Source of the DNA: Parascedosporium putredinis
Lineage: Eukaryota; Ascomycota; Sordariomycetes; Microascales; Microascaceae
DNA length: 64,000 nucleotides
Assembly: GCA_949357655.1 (NCBI GenBank)
Contig: CASHTG010000009.1
Coordinates: 682,001-746,000, forward strand
Reading direction: 5' to 3'
Positions 1 to 12,344 of this stretch are shown piece by piece (position 1 is the stretch's first letter; every line of letters begins with the position of its first letter). The notes beneath the pieces were generated by a model. That model saw only the letters and a program-made list of their open reading frames with translations. It did not search any database and was not told where the DNA came from. Made by a program: the position numbers and the translations under genes.

Positions 1-1700
1 ATTTTCGGGGGTTTGGTTGTGCGTCGAGGTTTGTCAATTGGGTTTCGGGCGCGAGAATCCCACGCTATCGTCCGTGACGTGAGTTGCTTAGAGTGGTTTG
101 GCCAGCTGGGAGTGAGTGACCGATGGGGGAACCAGCGGATTATAAAGCACCAGGCGAGAATCGGGGGCAAAAAAGGAAAGCGGAAAAAAAAAAAAGAAAG
201 CTCAGGAACGGAGCTGCTGGAGAAGTCCAGGCCGATCGATACTCGAGAGGGAAAAACAAGAAAACGGATTTCGGGGGAAAAAAGTGTCAATCGACGCTCA
301 AGAACAGAGTCAGTCAAGGGAGTGGCTATCTTTTAAGAAGAGTTCGAGTCAGAGAAGGAGCGGGCCTTTCCCCTTGTGACAGCGGGGTTCCAGACTAGGG
401 GATCACGAGATGTCGGGCCTTCCAAGCAGGGAATGTCGTCGGGTGCTCGCGCGCTAACACGGACACTCTGGTGTGGGAACTGCTCGTCGTGCCGAATTCG
501 CAAATGTTGAAACAGGGATGGTCAGAAGAATCGATAAGAATAGAGAACAGGAGAGAAAGTGAGGAAACCACCAAGCAGACCAAATCGTTGGATCTTAAAC
601 CTCCTTTCTGCAAAGAGGCGAGGAATGAACAAGATAAATAATTTAAAAAGAAAGCTGAGTAATGTCTGAAAAGGTTAAGGAAGGAAAAAAAACGAGAAAA
701 AAAAAGGTTGCATTCCAGTTCCCTTTCCTTTTTGTTTCCATGACATGGCTCCCTCGGATGAAGCAACAAGCTTCAGGAGGCAGCCATTCAAAGAATCGGG
801 TATGCTCAATGTTGAGCGGTGACTGGGGCCGCAAGAACAAACAGCGCTCCCAGGCCCAGCTCGTTGATTGCGGGCTCAATGTTCCATATTGGGCGCCGCT
901 GTCCCCGTCCGGTTGGGCCGTCCATGTCCGGGGTTAGCCACCTTTCGACACCGAAGTAGAACCAGGTAGTCAGTACGACATCTAATCCCTCAATCGCGTG
1001 ACCCCTCGCAGTAGTGATACACTAAAACCACCTTTGTATCGTCTGGTGTTGGCGTTACTTCCCCCAGGCCAGCACGCACGCACTCTCCGATCCATATGTT
1101 GTTCTCGCTGTTAACTTTTGGGCTTCGCCCCACGACCGACGTCCATCCAGCACTGGCTTCGTCGGGCTGTCCGTACTGCACTCGCCACCACAACTGTCGA
1201 TTCAAAAGCCACTACGCTTGACCCCTAACCTTGGAACCTTGTTTCTTTTTTTTGTTCCTTTCTCATGTCCAGGTCTACGGGCGGGCTTCTAGCGGAATGT
1301 TCCGGTCTCCGCTTGACTCGCGGCAATCTTTCGGCATTATGGCGCAACATCGAGGAATGATAAACGATGTTCTGAATCATCTCCAATCTCAACCGAGGAC
1401 ATACAAAGACTGACAAATCCTCCCTTGTTCAATCAATGAATTTATTTTCTTTATTTTTCTGGTCTTTGTGAAACAAACAAATCTCATTTGAGGGTATAAT
1501 AGTCTCTCTCGTAAAAACTCCTTTCATCATCTCTGTGGAACAAAGTCATCACCATCATGGACAAAAGACCGCGCCCTGCTACTCATCTGCTAAGCAGATC
1601 AAGCTGCCAAAGTAACAGTAGAAAGTCGTCATTCCAGTCCACCCCATATTCCGTGCCCCCTTTACCATTGCACTATCCTCTCCTGAGTAACAAACACCCT
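1..1700. other. Intergenic, no gene recognised
   Basis: No reading frame here resembles a known protein and none is longer than about 125 codons. The stretch carries A-rich and T-rich tracts (about 184-200 and 690-706). The part next to 1701 should hold the 3' untranslated region of the GCN2 gene, which is read leftward. No tRNA or rRNA was recognised. Confidence 0.6.
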
Positions 1701-4700
1701 TTAGATAGAGAGGTCGTAGTAGATGATCTTGCCGGTACGGAAGTTGTAGATGAAGCAGTGCCGCTGGCGCTTCTCCGCGTCGAGCTCAAGCTTCCACCCA
1801 CTCAGTTCGTCGTGTATCTGCCTGACGTAGCCCTTGCCGCCCGAACCGGCCGCTTGCTCGAGCTTTTTCCATCCATCCACGCTCGAGAGGGGTGTGCTTT
1901 GAATCAGCGTTAGCGCTCCATCCGAGGTTTCTACGCCGAGAATTGGCCCATTCGCCATGGCTTCCACGAATCCCGCGGCGCTGGACTGCGCCTGGTCGAT
2001 CACCGACTGTCTCATCATCTTCTTGTTCTTCTGCTGCGAAACAAGCACCGATACCTCTTGGTCATGGCCCCGTCGTGCGATACCGCTGCTGTGCTCACGC
2101 TGGACGGCTGATCTGGCGCGCGAGGCTAGAATATCGCGTTCCTGAATCTTCGGCTGGAGCCAAGTAAGCAGATGTCCCATAGGCATGTCCTCGTCGGGCA
2201 CATCCGTCCGTTTCATAGTTTTAATCCGCAAGCTCCTGTCGGGCTTGACAACGACCAGCCACGAATAGTCGTCATCCTTGACGTTGAAGGCAAGTTCATC
2301 GGTCGAGCCCGCGTGGCTGGCGAGCTCGGCTGAGATGCCATTATCCCAGAGCGTACCGAGAACCTCCAATCCCAACGACCGGCGAAGCAAGTCATCCGTG
2401 CTTGTTACGAGCACGTCAACCTGGAAAAAAGCACCTTGTAAGTCCATGGCTAACAGTTGCCGAGGAGAGGAGAGAAGGGGAAAGAAACTCACCCGCCCTG
2501 GCTGCAGCGACTCGTGCTCGAGCCGCTTATTATGCGCCGACGATGACCCTGTCTTCGAAAGATTGACAAAAGTGTGCCACGACAGCGAGAAACCCACCGC
2601 TCGTTGTCGTTCCTGGTCGCGCCCATCGCCCACATTAAGCCGGAATTCTTGTATCAAGCTGTCATAACGGCCGCCTGCCGCGAATACCTCCTTGGCCTTG
2701 CCGTGGGAGGTGCACGAAAAGAGCATGCCGCCCGAATAGAAGCTTTCCCTAACGCTGCAAAACGGGTTAAAGTCAATCGGCGTCTTCACCCCCATCTTGT
2801 TGGCATAGTCTACGATATCGTTGATGTGTCCAATGGTAGAGACGACCTTTGGGTATAAATCCGAGCCCTTAAACAGATCCTTCAGCCTTGCGAACGTCTC
2901 GGCAGGTGGTCCTGTTGGGTGGAATTAGCAAAGAATATCCCTTTCTTTTGCATTTGACCCCGGGTACGGGAAGGCAGGAAATGACGACGGGCAACAACAA
3001 CAACAACAACAAAAAAAAAAAAAAAACACAATATCGTACCCTTAAAATCAAACTTCTCAAGCTCATTGACGCTCGTTGCTGACACACCCACCTCCTCGGA
3101 CCGCAACTCTTGTCGAGTCTTCTGCCATGTGCATCCGTGGACGTGCAGCTTGCTAATGATCTCCGCCGTCTTGCGTCGGAGCGACCGGTCCACCTTGCAA
3201 AAGTCAAAGATAGAGTGCAGGATGTTGGAGTGGCCGACAAAAAGTTCATCTTGTTCCATTGCGCGGGCGGGAGGGTGTGAATGATTTCGTCCAGTACCTT
3301 GAGGAGCTCCGCCTCCTTCAATGCGAGATCCCGAGAATTCGAAGAAATGATGTCAAAGTCTACTTCCGTCAGCGAGACTGGCTGTCCCATGCCCTTGGAG
3401 CTTCGGAAAACGGTGCCAAACGTATAGACTTTGTCGGCCGGCATAGTTGCTGGGTGCTTCGCCAGGAGCCTGGCCAAGCCCATGGTTAGATCGTAGGGGA
3501 GCTGTAGGACTGTTCCGTCCGATCCCAAGAGCCGAACGACGTTGCTAGCGTAATGCCGGGACCTGGGGTAAATCTTGCTACGCTTAACAGCAAGAGCACC
3601 GTGGCGATGGAAAACCATTTCTAAATTCTCTTTCACTGCCTTTTGGAGCGGAATGTCATCCGTCATGATCTTTTTCAGGGCTGCTGGGCCCGGCATTTCA
3701 ATGTCCCAAGCCATATCTCTTGCCTTGTCCGAAAAGCCGGCAAAGAAAGTCGCCAGGATCTCGCGGTAGTAGGGAGTCGGGCTCAACGCCACCTGCCAAA
3801 ATGCTTCGAGTGAACTCTTCTTCACCATCAATGGGAATCTTGGGATTTCGTAGCAGTGTAGCGCTGTCGGGCCTCTCGTCGGGGTTGTGCGCGACCAGAG
3901 ACAAGATGATTTCAGTCTGATTCCTATCCCCAGGCTTGAATCCATCCGGGAGTATATGGCTCGGCAACCTTAAGTTGGACAGCACGATGACCCGCTCCAT
4001 TCCAGTCATGGGCTGACAGCACATTTCGAACAAAATCACACCTAGAGAGAACATCTGCGTGTGGACGCGTTAGCTTGTGTGATACTCAGGCGGTTACGGC
4101 TAATTTTGGCCTGACCGGGGGAAAAGAAAACCGCGGGTTTCATACATCGACCTTTGCACTATACGTTCCCGAAGCGGTTGAGCGCACCTCCGGCGCGGTA
4201 TACAGCTTCGTGCCCAGACTTCTTGTTATCTGGTCCGGGTCCGAGGATGTCGCGCCAGGCTTAGTGGACACAAACTGCCCCATGGTGGCCAGGCCAAAGT
4301 CGGCAATCTTCACGCAATCTTCCCCTTAAGGCCTTGCGTGATGAGGATGTTCTCGGGCTTGAGGTCTCGGTGAACGATGCTCAGGCTGTGGATGTGACGA
4401 AGGCCGGACAATATCTGGCGGAAAAGTCGCCAGATCTCCGTCGTACTCTTATACAAATCGCCATTAACCAAATCTCGTAGAGTTCGTCGGTCACAGTATT
4501 CCATGGAGATGTAGAGGATTCTCTGAGCGGGCTCATGGGAACGAACATGACGCAGCTGGTTCGGTGAAGTGGAATCCATCTGCTCGTCCGTGGCCTCTTC
4601 ACTCTCTTCCGTTTCTTCAGTCATGCCATTTCCATTTTGACCATCTTCATCCTCTTCGCCTGTATCGTAGCCAAACTCAATCTCGGGGTAACCGCTCGAG

Positions 4701-6912
4701 GACATGAAGTCTAGTCCGCCACTTGGCGCCATGGGGGATGGGCCTGAATCGGTAGTCCCTTCGGTTTCGGCGTCACTCAATTCTTCGTCGTCGTCGTCAC
4801 TATCGGACACCGCAGCGGAATCGGCAACCGTGTCCACCCAAGCATCATAGTATCGGACCACGGCTGGGTGGTTGAGTTTCGAAATGAGGGCAACTTCTTT
4901 TAATACTTCTGTCAGCGTAGACTTGGTGCTCACGCGGATAATCTTGATCGCAAACACGCCGCCATCAAGTTTCTTGCGAGCCTTGACGACCTGACCGAAA
5001 CCGCCCTTTCCGAGTCGGCCTTCCTCTATAAACTCCGCCTCGTACCTCCCTGCATATTTGAGTTCCTTGGTGTTCTCCAGTCCAATGCGAGGAGGCAGCT
5101 GTTGTATGGCACTGCTAAAGGACTGCAGGCGGCTCCTCTGGGTAACCAGTCCACCGGAAGTAAAAATAGGGGCATCGGTTGTCAGGAATTCGGTGCAGCC
5201 GAGATCAAATGCCTTGGGTCGACGCTTCGGATCAGGATCAAAGAAACCTGTCATCATCTCCTTCAACGGCTTGGACAGGCTGTGTGCCTTCATAAAGGCG
5301 GAGGGGAGTTGTATTGCTGCACAATGTCGAGACCAAACATCATTTGCATCACGATGACGCCGAGGTCCCAGAGATCCGTTTTGTGCGTGTACTGGTCGTC
5401 ACCCTCGTCTGCGGTTTCGGGAGCCATCCAAAAGGGGGATCGGGACGACGAGGGTTTGATGGGTGAATCGCCCTTCTGTGCAACCTGGTACAAGAGATGT
5501 TGATATACGGCATCTGAAAGTTTAGCAACGGTTTGAGTAGCCTGCAATGTACTCTCCTTGAAGATGAGTACGTTTCGCGGGTGCACATCGTGGTGTATTA
5601 TACCATGATTATGCAGGAAAGCCATGGCATCGAGCAGGTCTCGCGCAAAAGAGCGCACCTTGGAAATGTGCAAATGGTCGCAAATCTCGAGGAAACTCTC
5701 CAGCGAAGTCATCTGCGCCTTTTGATTAAGAACCTGGACAGTCCAGAACCTGTGGAGGAAATTCTTATCCACAGCCAGTTCCTCGTGAATCATGAAGCCG
5801 ACAACATCGACCAGATGGCGGTGGTGAATGCTCTGAAGCATGGTGAGTTTGTCCTCTAGGGTTATCATGTAGTTTCGAACAGGTTCGTTGGCTGAAAAGC
5901 GTAGCACCGTCTTCTTGAGGGCCAGGGGTGGGCAAGAAGAGGCCTTTGCAACGCTAGGAAGACAATGGTGTACGGCTGAAATGGGCCCGGATCCAAAGAC
6001 CGAGCCACACTCGACGGTGGTAAAGTGGAACTCCTTGCCCGCGATGTCTCCTACTCGGCAGGTCCTGTCAAAGATGACTATGCTATCATCCTTTTCTGTC
6101 TTTGGCCCATCGGCCTCGCGCAAAATCTCGCTTGAGCGGCGGGACTTGCTATAAGTCCGTGCAACCTCTTCCTTCCGGCGAAGCTCCTCTTGAACGGCGC
6201 CAGCCATGGCCCGGTCCTCCTCGCGACTCTTTTCCAAGTTTTTGCGCCTGGCCTCTTCTTCTTGTTCTTGTGCTTGACGTTCAAGCATTGCTTCGTGGCG
6301 TGCCCTTTCCTCTTCCAAGGAAACCTGCTCGCCTCTCGCTTTGGCTTGGGCGTCGTCTTCGAGAATGTCGCGAATACCCTCGATGAGAGGATGCATCATT
6401 TCCTGCTCCTCGGAAGCGAGCTCTTTGGTTTCGCCTGCAGATACTTCTCAAGCTTGAATTTCGTAGCATCGCGCAATTCGCCAACGAGAGTGATCAAGGG
6501 CGGCGACTTGGGATAGGTTGCGGTGAAGATGACTCGCAGTGTGCAAGAAAAGTCTTCGTCTGAAGCGGTGATTCGGATAGTAAAGGAGGGCTCGGATTTC
6601 TACAACGATTTGCCTTGGTCAGCACTATTTTCCCTCTCAAAAGGAAATCATCTCAAACATCGCAACAGGGACCATGGTAGCGACCGGGGCCAAGCTCCAA
6701 TTCAGATGAAGAATGGAATGAGTCACACACACCTTCCAAGCCGAATGCGCCTCCTTTAGTCTCGTGAAGTCGTCTCCATAGATGGCCTCGAGAGCTATCA
6801 GCTCATTTTGCTGAAGCTCTGCGTATTTTGTATTGGAGCCCCTTTGGCTTTTCAAGCCAGGGAAAGCCGGGGCGTTCTTATCAGAGGGGGTCGTTGGCTT
6901 CTTCCAGGCCAT
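1701..6912 (-). CDS. GCN2: eIF2-alpha kinase GCN2 (general amino acid control)
   Basis: GCN2 senses uncharged tRNA on stalled ribosomes and phosphorylates eIF2alpha, lowering general translation. The order of domains is complete: an RWD domain near the N-terminus (ELQQNELIALEAIYGDD), a charged helix, a pseudokinase (HHDVHPRNVLI instead of HRD), the true kinase (glycine loop GRLGKGGFGQVV, HRDLKPENILI, DFGLA) with a long acidic insert (DSDDDDEELSDAE), a HisRS-like domain (GGRYDSLIQE) and a C-terminal ribosome-binding region. The product is about 1595 aa, the usual size. I chose the ATG at 6912 (MAWKKP) over an in-frame one at 7125. Introns are 6600-6732, 4055-4145, 2912-3039 and 2421-2492; the last is 72 nt, a multiple of three without stops. 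The frame breaks near 5296, 4319, 3775 and 3250, each explained by loss of one or two bases. These look like sequencing errors, since every motif is conserved. Confidence 0.93.
2994..3026. repeat. (CAA)n followed by poly-A, inside a GCN2 intron
   Basis: A short CAA trinucleotide array runs straight into an uninterrupted A tract on the + strand. It lies inside the 128-nt intron 2912-3039 of GCN2, so on the gene strand it reads as poly-T followed by TTG repeats and does not affect the protein. Confidence 0.85.
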
Positions 6913-7985
6913 CCTGAACGTGAACGGGGATGGGGATGGTTGTCGACTCGGAGATGTCTGGCCAGGTACTGGTAAAGGTAGCTGGGACGCCTCACGAGGA
7001 GAAGTCCATGGCTGCTCGTAGCGGTTTCGGCTTAAATCTGGGTTCGGGGTTGCTCTTGCTGTCGCTTGTTGAATGAAGCGCACAAGCTCACGCCCTGCCG
7101 TTGTCAAGATCGATGGAGGGGTCAAAACCAGGCGCAGGGCGGGCGCCGGGGGTGACTAAGAGAGCTTATCGATAAAAGCAAGCTTTGGTCCAAGGGTTCG
7201 TCGCGCGTCGCGTGGTGGGGTAGCTCTTCACTGAGGGAAACACTCACTCAAGTGGGTTCCCGAAGGAAGCGGAAGTAATCGAGGGGAGTGCTCCAGCAAC
7301 TCCCTGGTGACTGAATTGGCCATAATTGAATTTCGAATCTGAGGGAAACGTCCTGTATAAAAAGGGCCATGTTCTCGAAAGGAGCATCTATAGCTCTAGG
7401 TTAATTGCTGATCGGCTGGTATGTGCAAATGTGGCGTGGCGCGAGAATCCCAGTAATAGTGTGGTGATGCGGTGATGAAATGAAGAGAGGAAAGTTGGGG
7501 ATCTAGCGAAATAGAAATCTATAAGTAGGATATAATAAAGAAATTCTAACCTCTTTTTCAAGGTTCTTGAAAGGAAGGTGCAATCGACATGTTCTATCCC
7601 TATAGCTCTTCAAGGCATCTTGAAGAGAAGCGAGCTCTTCACTCTCATTGTGAATCTATCGGCTTATTCTCGGAACGTGGTCTAAGCTCTTTCTTCTGAA
7701 CATAACACTCAGCACCCCATATTTCTAGCCATCCACTAATCAACCCTCCTGATTGAGTATGGAAGTAAACAAAGGCAGCCAACCACGAGAACCTCAACAG
7801 CCTTTATCGCATCAATTGATAGCCCAATAGCCAAATCCATCTTCAACCACTCAACCACACCATCACGATCAGATCAAACTCATCTTAACAATATAACCCT
7901 GACATAACTGATATCCCAATTCGAGTACTAAATTGTCCTTACAATTTAAGCAACGCCAGGGACAAACCAAGATTTCTTGGACGGG
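6913..7985. promoter_or_regulatory. Divergent intergenic region between GCN2 and the Cut12 gene
   Basis: About 1.07 kb separate the start codons of two divergently transcribed genes, so both promoters and 5' untranslated regions must lie here. An in-frame upstream ATG at 7125 could give GCN2 a 71-residue extension, but that stretch is low-complexity and the family normally starts at MAWKKP. TATA-like stretches occur (for example near 7355 and 7530), but none can be assigned. Confidence 0.5.
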
Positions 7986-10241
7986 ATGCTTGGTTGGGTT
8001 TTGCGACGCGGTTCGGAACCCGCGAAAAGCGTCAAGGAAACAGGAGGTAGGCTGCACAACAAGAATCATGGAATTAGATTCGATTCCGCCCCTTCTCTCC
8101 TTCCCTTTTTTCTTTCTTCTTCTCTCCCCAATTGTGAAGAAGAATTGCTTGCGAGACGCGACACATTGACAACGTTCTGACAATTTGCTGCTGCTCAACA
8201 TAGATGACACCACGCAAATCGATGGGCCGGACACTCCGGCGCCAGTGTTCGCTGCGAGGGCTCTAAAAAACGCGATTTTTGGAGAGAGCGAAAGGCAAGA
8301 GGACGAAACACGAGACCAAGCAGGGATGGACAGCGACGCCGACGCCGGGAGGACTCCCACCCGACCGACACCCGCCGGCATTCTCCTAACGCCAGGCACC
8401 GGTACCTCGAGGCCAAAACGCGTCTCGTTTGGAAATGACGTGTTGGAAAAGGGCTCCAAAAATGCGGGCACCAAGACGAGCGGGCGAGGAGGCCGCGATT
8501 CGACGCGTCGACGAACGAGATTAACGGAGTTACTAGAGAGTTCGAGGCAGAAGAAGGCCGCCCTAGTGGACAAAAAGCGGCCGATGCCCGAACCCGAGAA
8601 GGAAGATAGCGAGGATGACGAATGGGAGGAGGACGATGAGGACGATGCCGATGACGACGATGACGACGACTGCTGCAATCACGATATCACGGTGGACCTG
8701 AACGAGCCTCACTCACAGTCTGGGAAATACTGGAAGACGAGCTTCGAGACGTACCACAGCGACGCCAAAACGGAAATGGAGAAATTGCTCAAGTATAAGC
8801 AGCTAGCAAAATCCTACGCCAAAATGAAGGATGCGGAGGCGATCGATTTAAACGAGAAGCTACGGGAAGAGCAGGAAAAGGTCGCCGAGATGGAAAAGAG
8901 GCTAGGGGACATGGCTGCCCAGATCGCTACGAAGCGTCTAAGAGGAGGAGAGAGGGAAACTCCCGAGCTGATGAGGAACCTCGCGAAACAGACTGCCCTC
9001 GCCGTTCAGTACCGCAGCCAGGTCAGGGAGCTTGAGTCGCTACTAAAAAGCATCAAGGACGATGGGAAGCAAGCCCGAGCGTCTGCTGCACAGTCTCAAG
9101 TGCAGCGGGTGCTTGCCCAGACCCAGGAAGAGCTTAAGCAGGCTCTGGCAGACCTCGATGACCGCCAGAAAGAGTTGGTGCGCGTCAAGGCCCAGCTCAA
9201 CAAAGAATCCAACGCCGGACAGCGCGCAACACAAGGCCATGGTGATGAGTCGCCCTATGTTCGAGATCTGCTCTCTCAGCTACGGGACGCGAAAGCAGAT
9301 AGTCGTAGCAAGGATGCAGAGCTCACACGCCTCAAGAAGGAGTTTGAACTCTTCCAGCAAGAAGTGGTCACGGAAAAGGAAGAATCCAACAGGGTCTTGT
9401 CGAAGGCGATGACCAAGATCTCGGAGCTGAAGAGAGAGTTACGCAACGCTAAGACTCCGAAGCCAGAGCAAAGCGCCCGTCCGCGAAGCTTCCATGCCAC
9501 AACGACCACCGAAGACGCAAAGAGGAATTCAGTTGAGGTCAAGCCTGACCTTCACCTCGACCTCCAAGATCTGGCGCGCCTCACCAACTCGGCTTCTCCG
9601 CCTCCCGAAACATCGGGTCGGGCCAGCAACAACGTCGTCGGTGATGCGGATGGGAGGAGGGTGCGGACAACCCAGACGTCTCGCAGGCTCCGTGACAAGT
9701 TCCTGCAGGAACCAGACGAATATAGAGTGGACCTCAAGGCCGAACCTAGCCGCCGTAATATCCTCACGGACCAAGTAAACCTGGGGAGGCCCAAGTGGAA
9801 AGAATACGTCCCGCGATCCCCCGAAACCGAGCCTATCTTAGAGACATTGAGCGGCGAAGCGGGACCGGAGGCGATGTAGCCGGCGCCGAAAGCAAGGAGG
9901 GAGGTGGCGTCGAGGGTGCCAGGCGAACGAGGCTTCAGCTCATTACCCTAGACAGCGACAAGGAGGAAGACGATGAAGACCAGCCAAAGCTTGACTCCCT
10001 CAAGGAGCGTTTCAAGAACCTGAGCCGACCAGACGCCGCGGATATCGCAGCCCCGGTCGCCGCCGAGCCCTCGAGGCGCATTCTCACGACGGACAGGCGC
10101 GCAGCCGCCGAGGCTCGAATCGATCGGCGCAAGGCGGACCGTATGCGAGCCATTGCGGGGACACTCAAGTCCCTAGACAAGGAAAACGTGCGGCCGAATA
10201 TCGGGAAACGGGCGTACGAGCCGACGAGGGCGGGCTTGTAG
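7986..10241 (+). CDS. Cut12-type spindle pole body formation protein
   Basis: This is a structural or regulatory protein of the fungal spindle pole body, named after fission yeast Cut12. A short first exon (7986-8046, MLGWVLRRGSEP) is joined to exon 2 at 8204; the 157-nt intron splits an Asp codon and leads into DDTTQIDGPDTPAP. Family landmarks follow: ILLTPGTGTSRPKRVSFGND, an acidic run (about 8620-8675), then DLNEPHSQSGKYWK and a long coiled coil rich in E, K and Q (about 8750-9460). The C-terminal part is polar and ends RAYEPTRAGL. The frame changes once between about 9800 and 9880, because the C-terminal 130 codons lie in another frame. A one-base error is more likely than truncation, since that frame stays open and charged to the stop at 10241. 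Confidence 0.85.
8620..8675 (+). repeat. GAC/GAT-rich coding repeat (poly-acidic tract)
   Basis: An imperfect run of GAG, GAC and GAT codons encodes about 18 nearly uninterrupted Asp and Glu residues in the Cut12-type protein. It is the usual kind of replication-slippage-prone coding microsatellite. Confidence 0.7.
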
Positions 10242-11069
10242 ATTGTGGATGACTTCTCTTACTCATCAGGTCATGCTTTAGGTGTCATCGGAAACGTTTA
10301 CTAGGTAGCTTGGTGGGGTCTGCGGTGTAATGCGAGGAGGTTCACGGCGGCTTTTTTTTTTCTTCTTCTTTTCTTCTCCTTCTCTTAGGCATTCAAGTTC
10401 TACATAGCGGTCTCAGGCTCAGGAATGGGGGTGGGCGGCGTTTGGAATCCAATCCCGGTTTTTGTTTTGTAGTGTTGCTGTTTTAAAGTAACAGTACAGC
10501 TCTGGATACACTCAAATTGTCATTCATGATCACATCTCCAGTCTTTACGTGTCTCGTCTGCAAACGCACATCAAGCACCAAAAACACCTCCCCAAGTGAA
10601 AACGACTAAGCATCAATTCCACTTTTGTCCCCAGATACGCCAAACCCACGTTCCCGGAGGGTCTCGTCCGGAACACCGGCAGGACGTGGGGCCAATCGGG
10701 CTCAAGCGTGATAAGAGCGGCGGGTCAATTTTACGCGTCGGCTGGTGTCAAGTGCAGTAGATAAGCCAGAGGAAATCGCCAACCTTGTTCAACCCTCAAA
10801 TGCTCGAAACCTCTAGTGAAGGGAAAAGGAAAAGAAGGATTGAAACGGTCAGGAGTTATCTCCCAGTTTTGCGCAAGTCCCAGAGAGTCTAGGAAGCTTC
10901 AAGGTCTTGCAAAGACCAGGAGAGTTACGAGGGCGGAGCATAAAACCCCGGCGCAACCTGGGGGTTCTCCGTCACATTCGCATCCAGCCTACGTTTGCCG
11001 TCCTTTGGAGGGAACAGCAAGCAAGTGGGTGAATTGTTTTACGGGAAAAAAAGGGAAGAAAGGAGGAAA
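10242..11069. other. Intergenic between the Cut12 gene and ureF
   Basis: Tandem same-strand genes are separated by about 0.83 kb. A pyrimidine-rich tract at about 10350-10388 follows the stop codon. A TATA-like GCATAAAACC at about 10938 lies 130 nt before the ureF start and could be its core promoter. No other gene is seen. Confidence 0.45.
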
Positions 11070-12164
11070 ATGGATGCTTCGCTAGAGATAGATAAACTCT
11101 CGGTGAGTGAGACGGAGAACGAAATCATCGAACTCGAACGGCGTCTCGCCGAGGCCAGAGATCGGCTCGCGAGATGCGAGACCAACGACAACCATAAGAC
11201 GCCGTCGACTTCTCAGGCACAGAGCCAGCATCCAATCGTCATCGCCAAAGGTAAGATTAACCCCTCGTACTTTGGAAGCATCAGCAACGCCAAAGTATCG
11301 TAGTTGCAGTAGCTACATGCTCGACAGAGCTACACCTTTACACCCTTCCCATCAAACCCCCTCCTCACACCCTGCCAAGGCTAACCAGAGAAACCCACCC
11401 TCACCCTTTTCCACCTCTACCCAGACGACCCATCCAACCACTTCCTCCTCCTCCTCTCCGACTCCGCCCTCCCCCTCGGCTCCTTCGCCTTCAGCAGCGG
11501 CCTCGAGTCCTTCCTCGCCCACACCGTCCACATCCCCGCCACCCGAGCCTTTGCCTCCTTCTTCCCCGAGTCCGTCTCCTCCTTCGCTGCCACCAACCTA
11601 CCATTCGCCCTCGCCGCCTACGATGATCCTCGCGCCCTCGTCGAGCTCGACGATCTACTCGATGCCACCACCATTTGCACAGTCGGCCGCCGCGCTTCCA
11701 CAGCGCAGGGTCGCGCCCTCCTCTCTGTGGGAAAAGTCGTTTTCGCCCCCGCTCCGCGACCCCGCTCTCAGCGCCTTTGCGGTTGAAGTCAAGAAGAGCG
11801 CGAGGACCGGTAGCGGCACCGGCGCCGGCAGCGGGTGCGGGGACGAGGTGGGCGTGGCGCATGGCCACCTAGCCCCCGTGTTCGGAGCGGTGGGCAAGGC
11901 CGCCGGCATGTCGAGGGAGAAGACGGCGTATGTGTTTGTGCTCGGCCACGTCAAGGCTCTGGTATCGGCAGCCGTCAGGGCTGGCGTGTTGGGTCCGTAC
12001 AAGGCACAGGCGGTGCTGGCGGGAGACGAGGCGAGAAGACTTGTGGGTTCGGCTGTGACGAGGAGTGGGATACCAAGCCCGAGGATGCTGGGCAGACGAT
12101 ACCCGCTACGGATCTGTGGATTGGGAGGCACGAAGTTTTGTACTCGAGAATCTTCAACAGCTAG
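11070..12164 (+). CDS. ureF: Urease accessory protein UreF
   Basis: UreF works with UreD and UreG to load nickel into urease in the cytosol. Exon 1 (11070-11250) encodes a short charged coiled coil unique to the eukaryotic N-terminus (ELERRLAEARDRLARCE). An intron at 11251-11424, with a GCTAAC branch site and a pyrimidine tract before CCCAG, leads to the family signature LLLLSDSALPLGSFAFSSGLESF. Later come AYVFVLGHVKALVSAAVRAG and the C-terminus DLWIGRHEVLYSRIFNS, also typical of the family. The three pieces lie in three frames, with breaks near 11728 (in a CT repeat) and near 12040. The whole family is represented in order, so I treat the breaks as sequence errors. No other urease gene is nearby, as expected in fungi. 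Confidence 0.85.
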
Positions 12165-12344
12165 TTAAAAAGCTGGGTGGAGAACCATGACCAAAAGAAA
12201 AATAGGGAGATATATAAGGGAAAAGAAAAAGAGGTTAAAACGTTCTATTGCGCCGAATGGGCTCCTTTTTGGTATCCTTTGACGTTAGTTCGCAGGGTAA
12301 TATTACAGATGGTACAACCGAAACTATAGCTCGCTAATACATGA

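Noticed and set aside
11107..12168. A long rightward frame rich in Ser and Pro over the ureF region
   Set aside because: Its first two-thirds is an out-of-frame reading of the UreF core, where the true frame gives LLLLSDSALPLGSFAFSSGL. Only its last part, from LWEKSFSPPLRD on, belongs to UreF.
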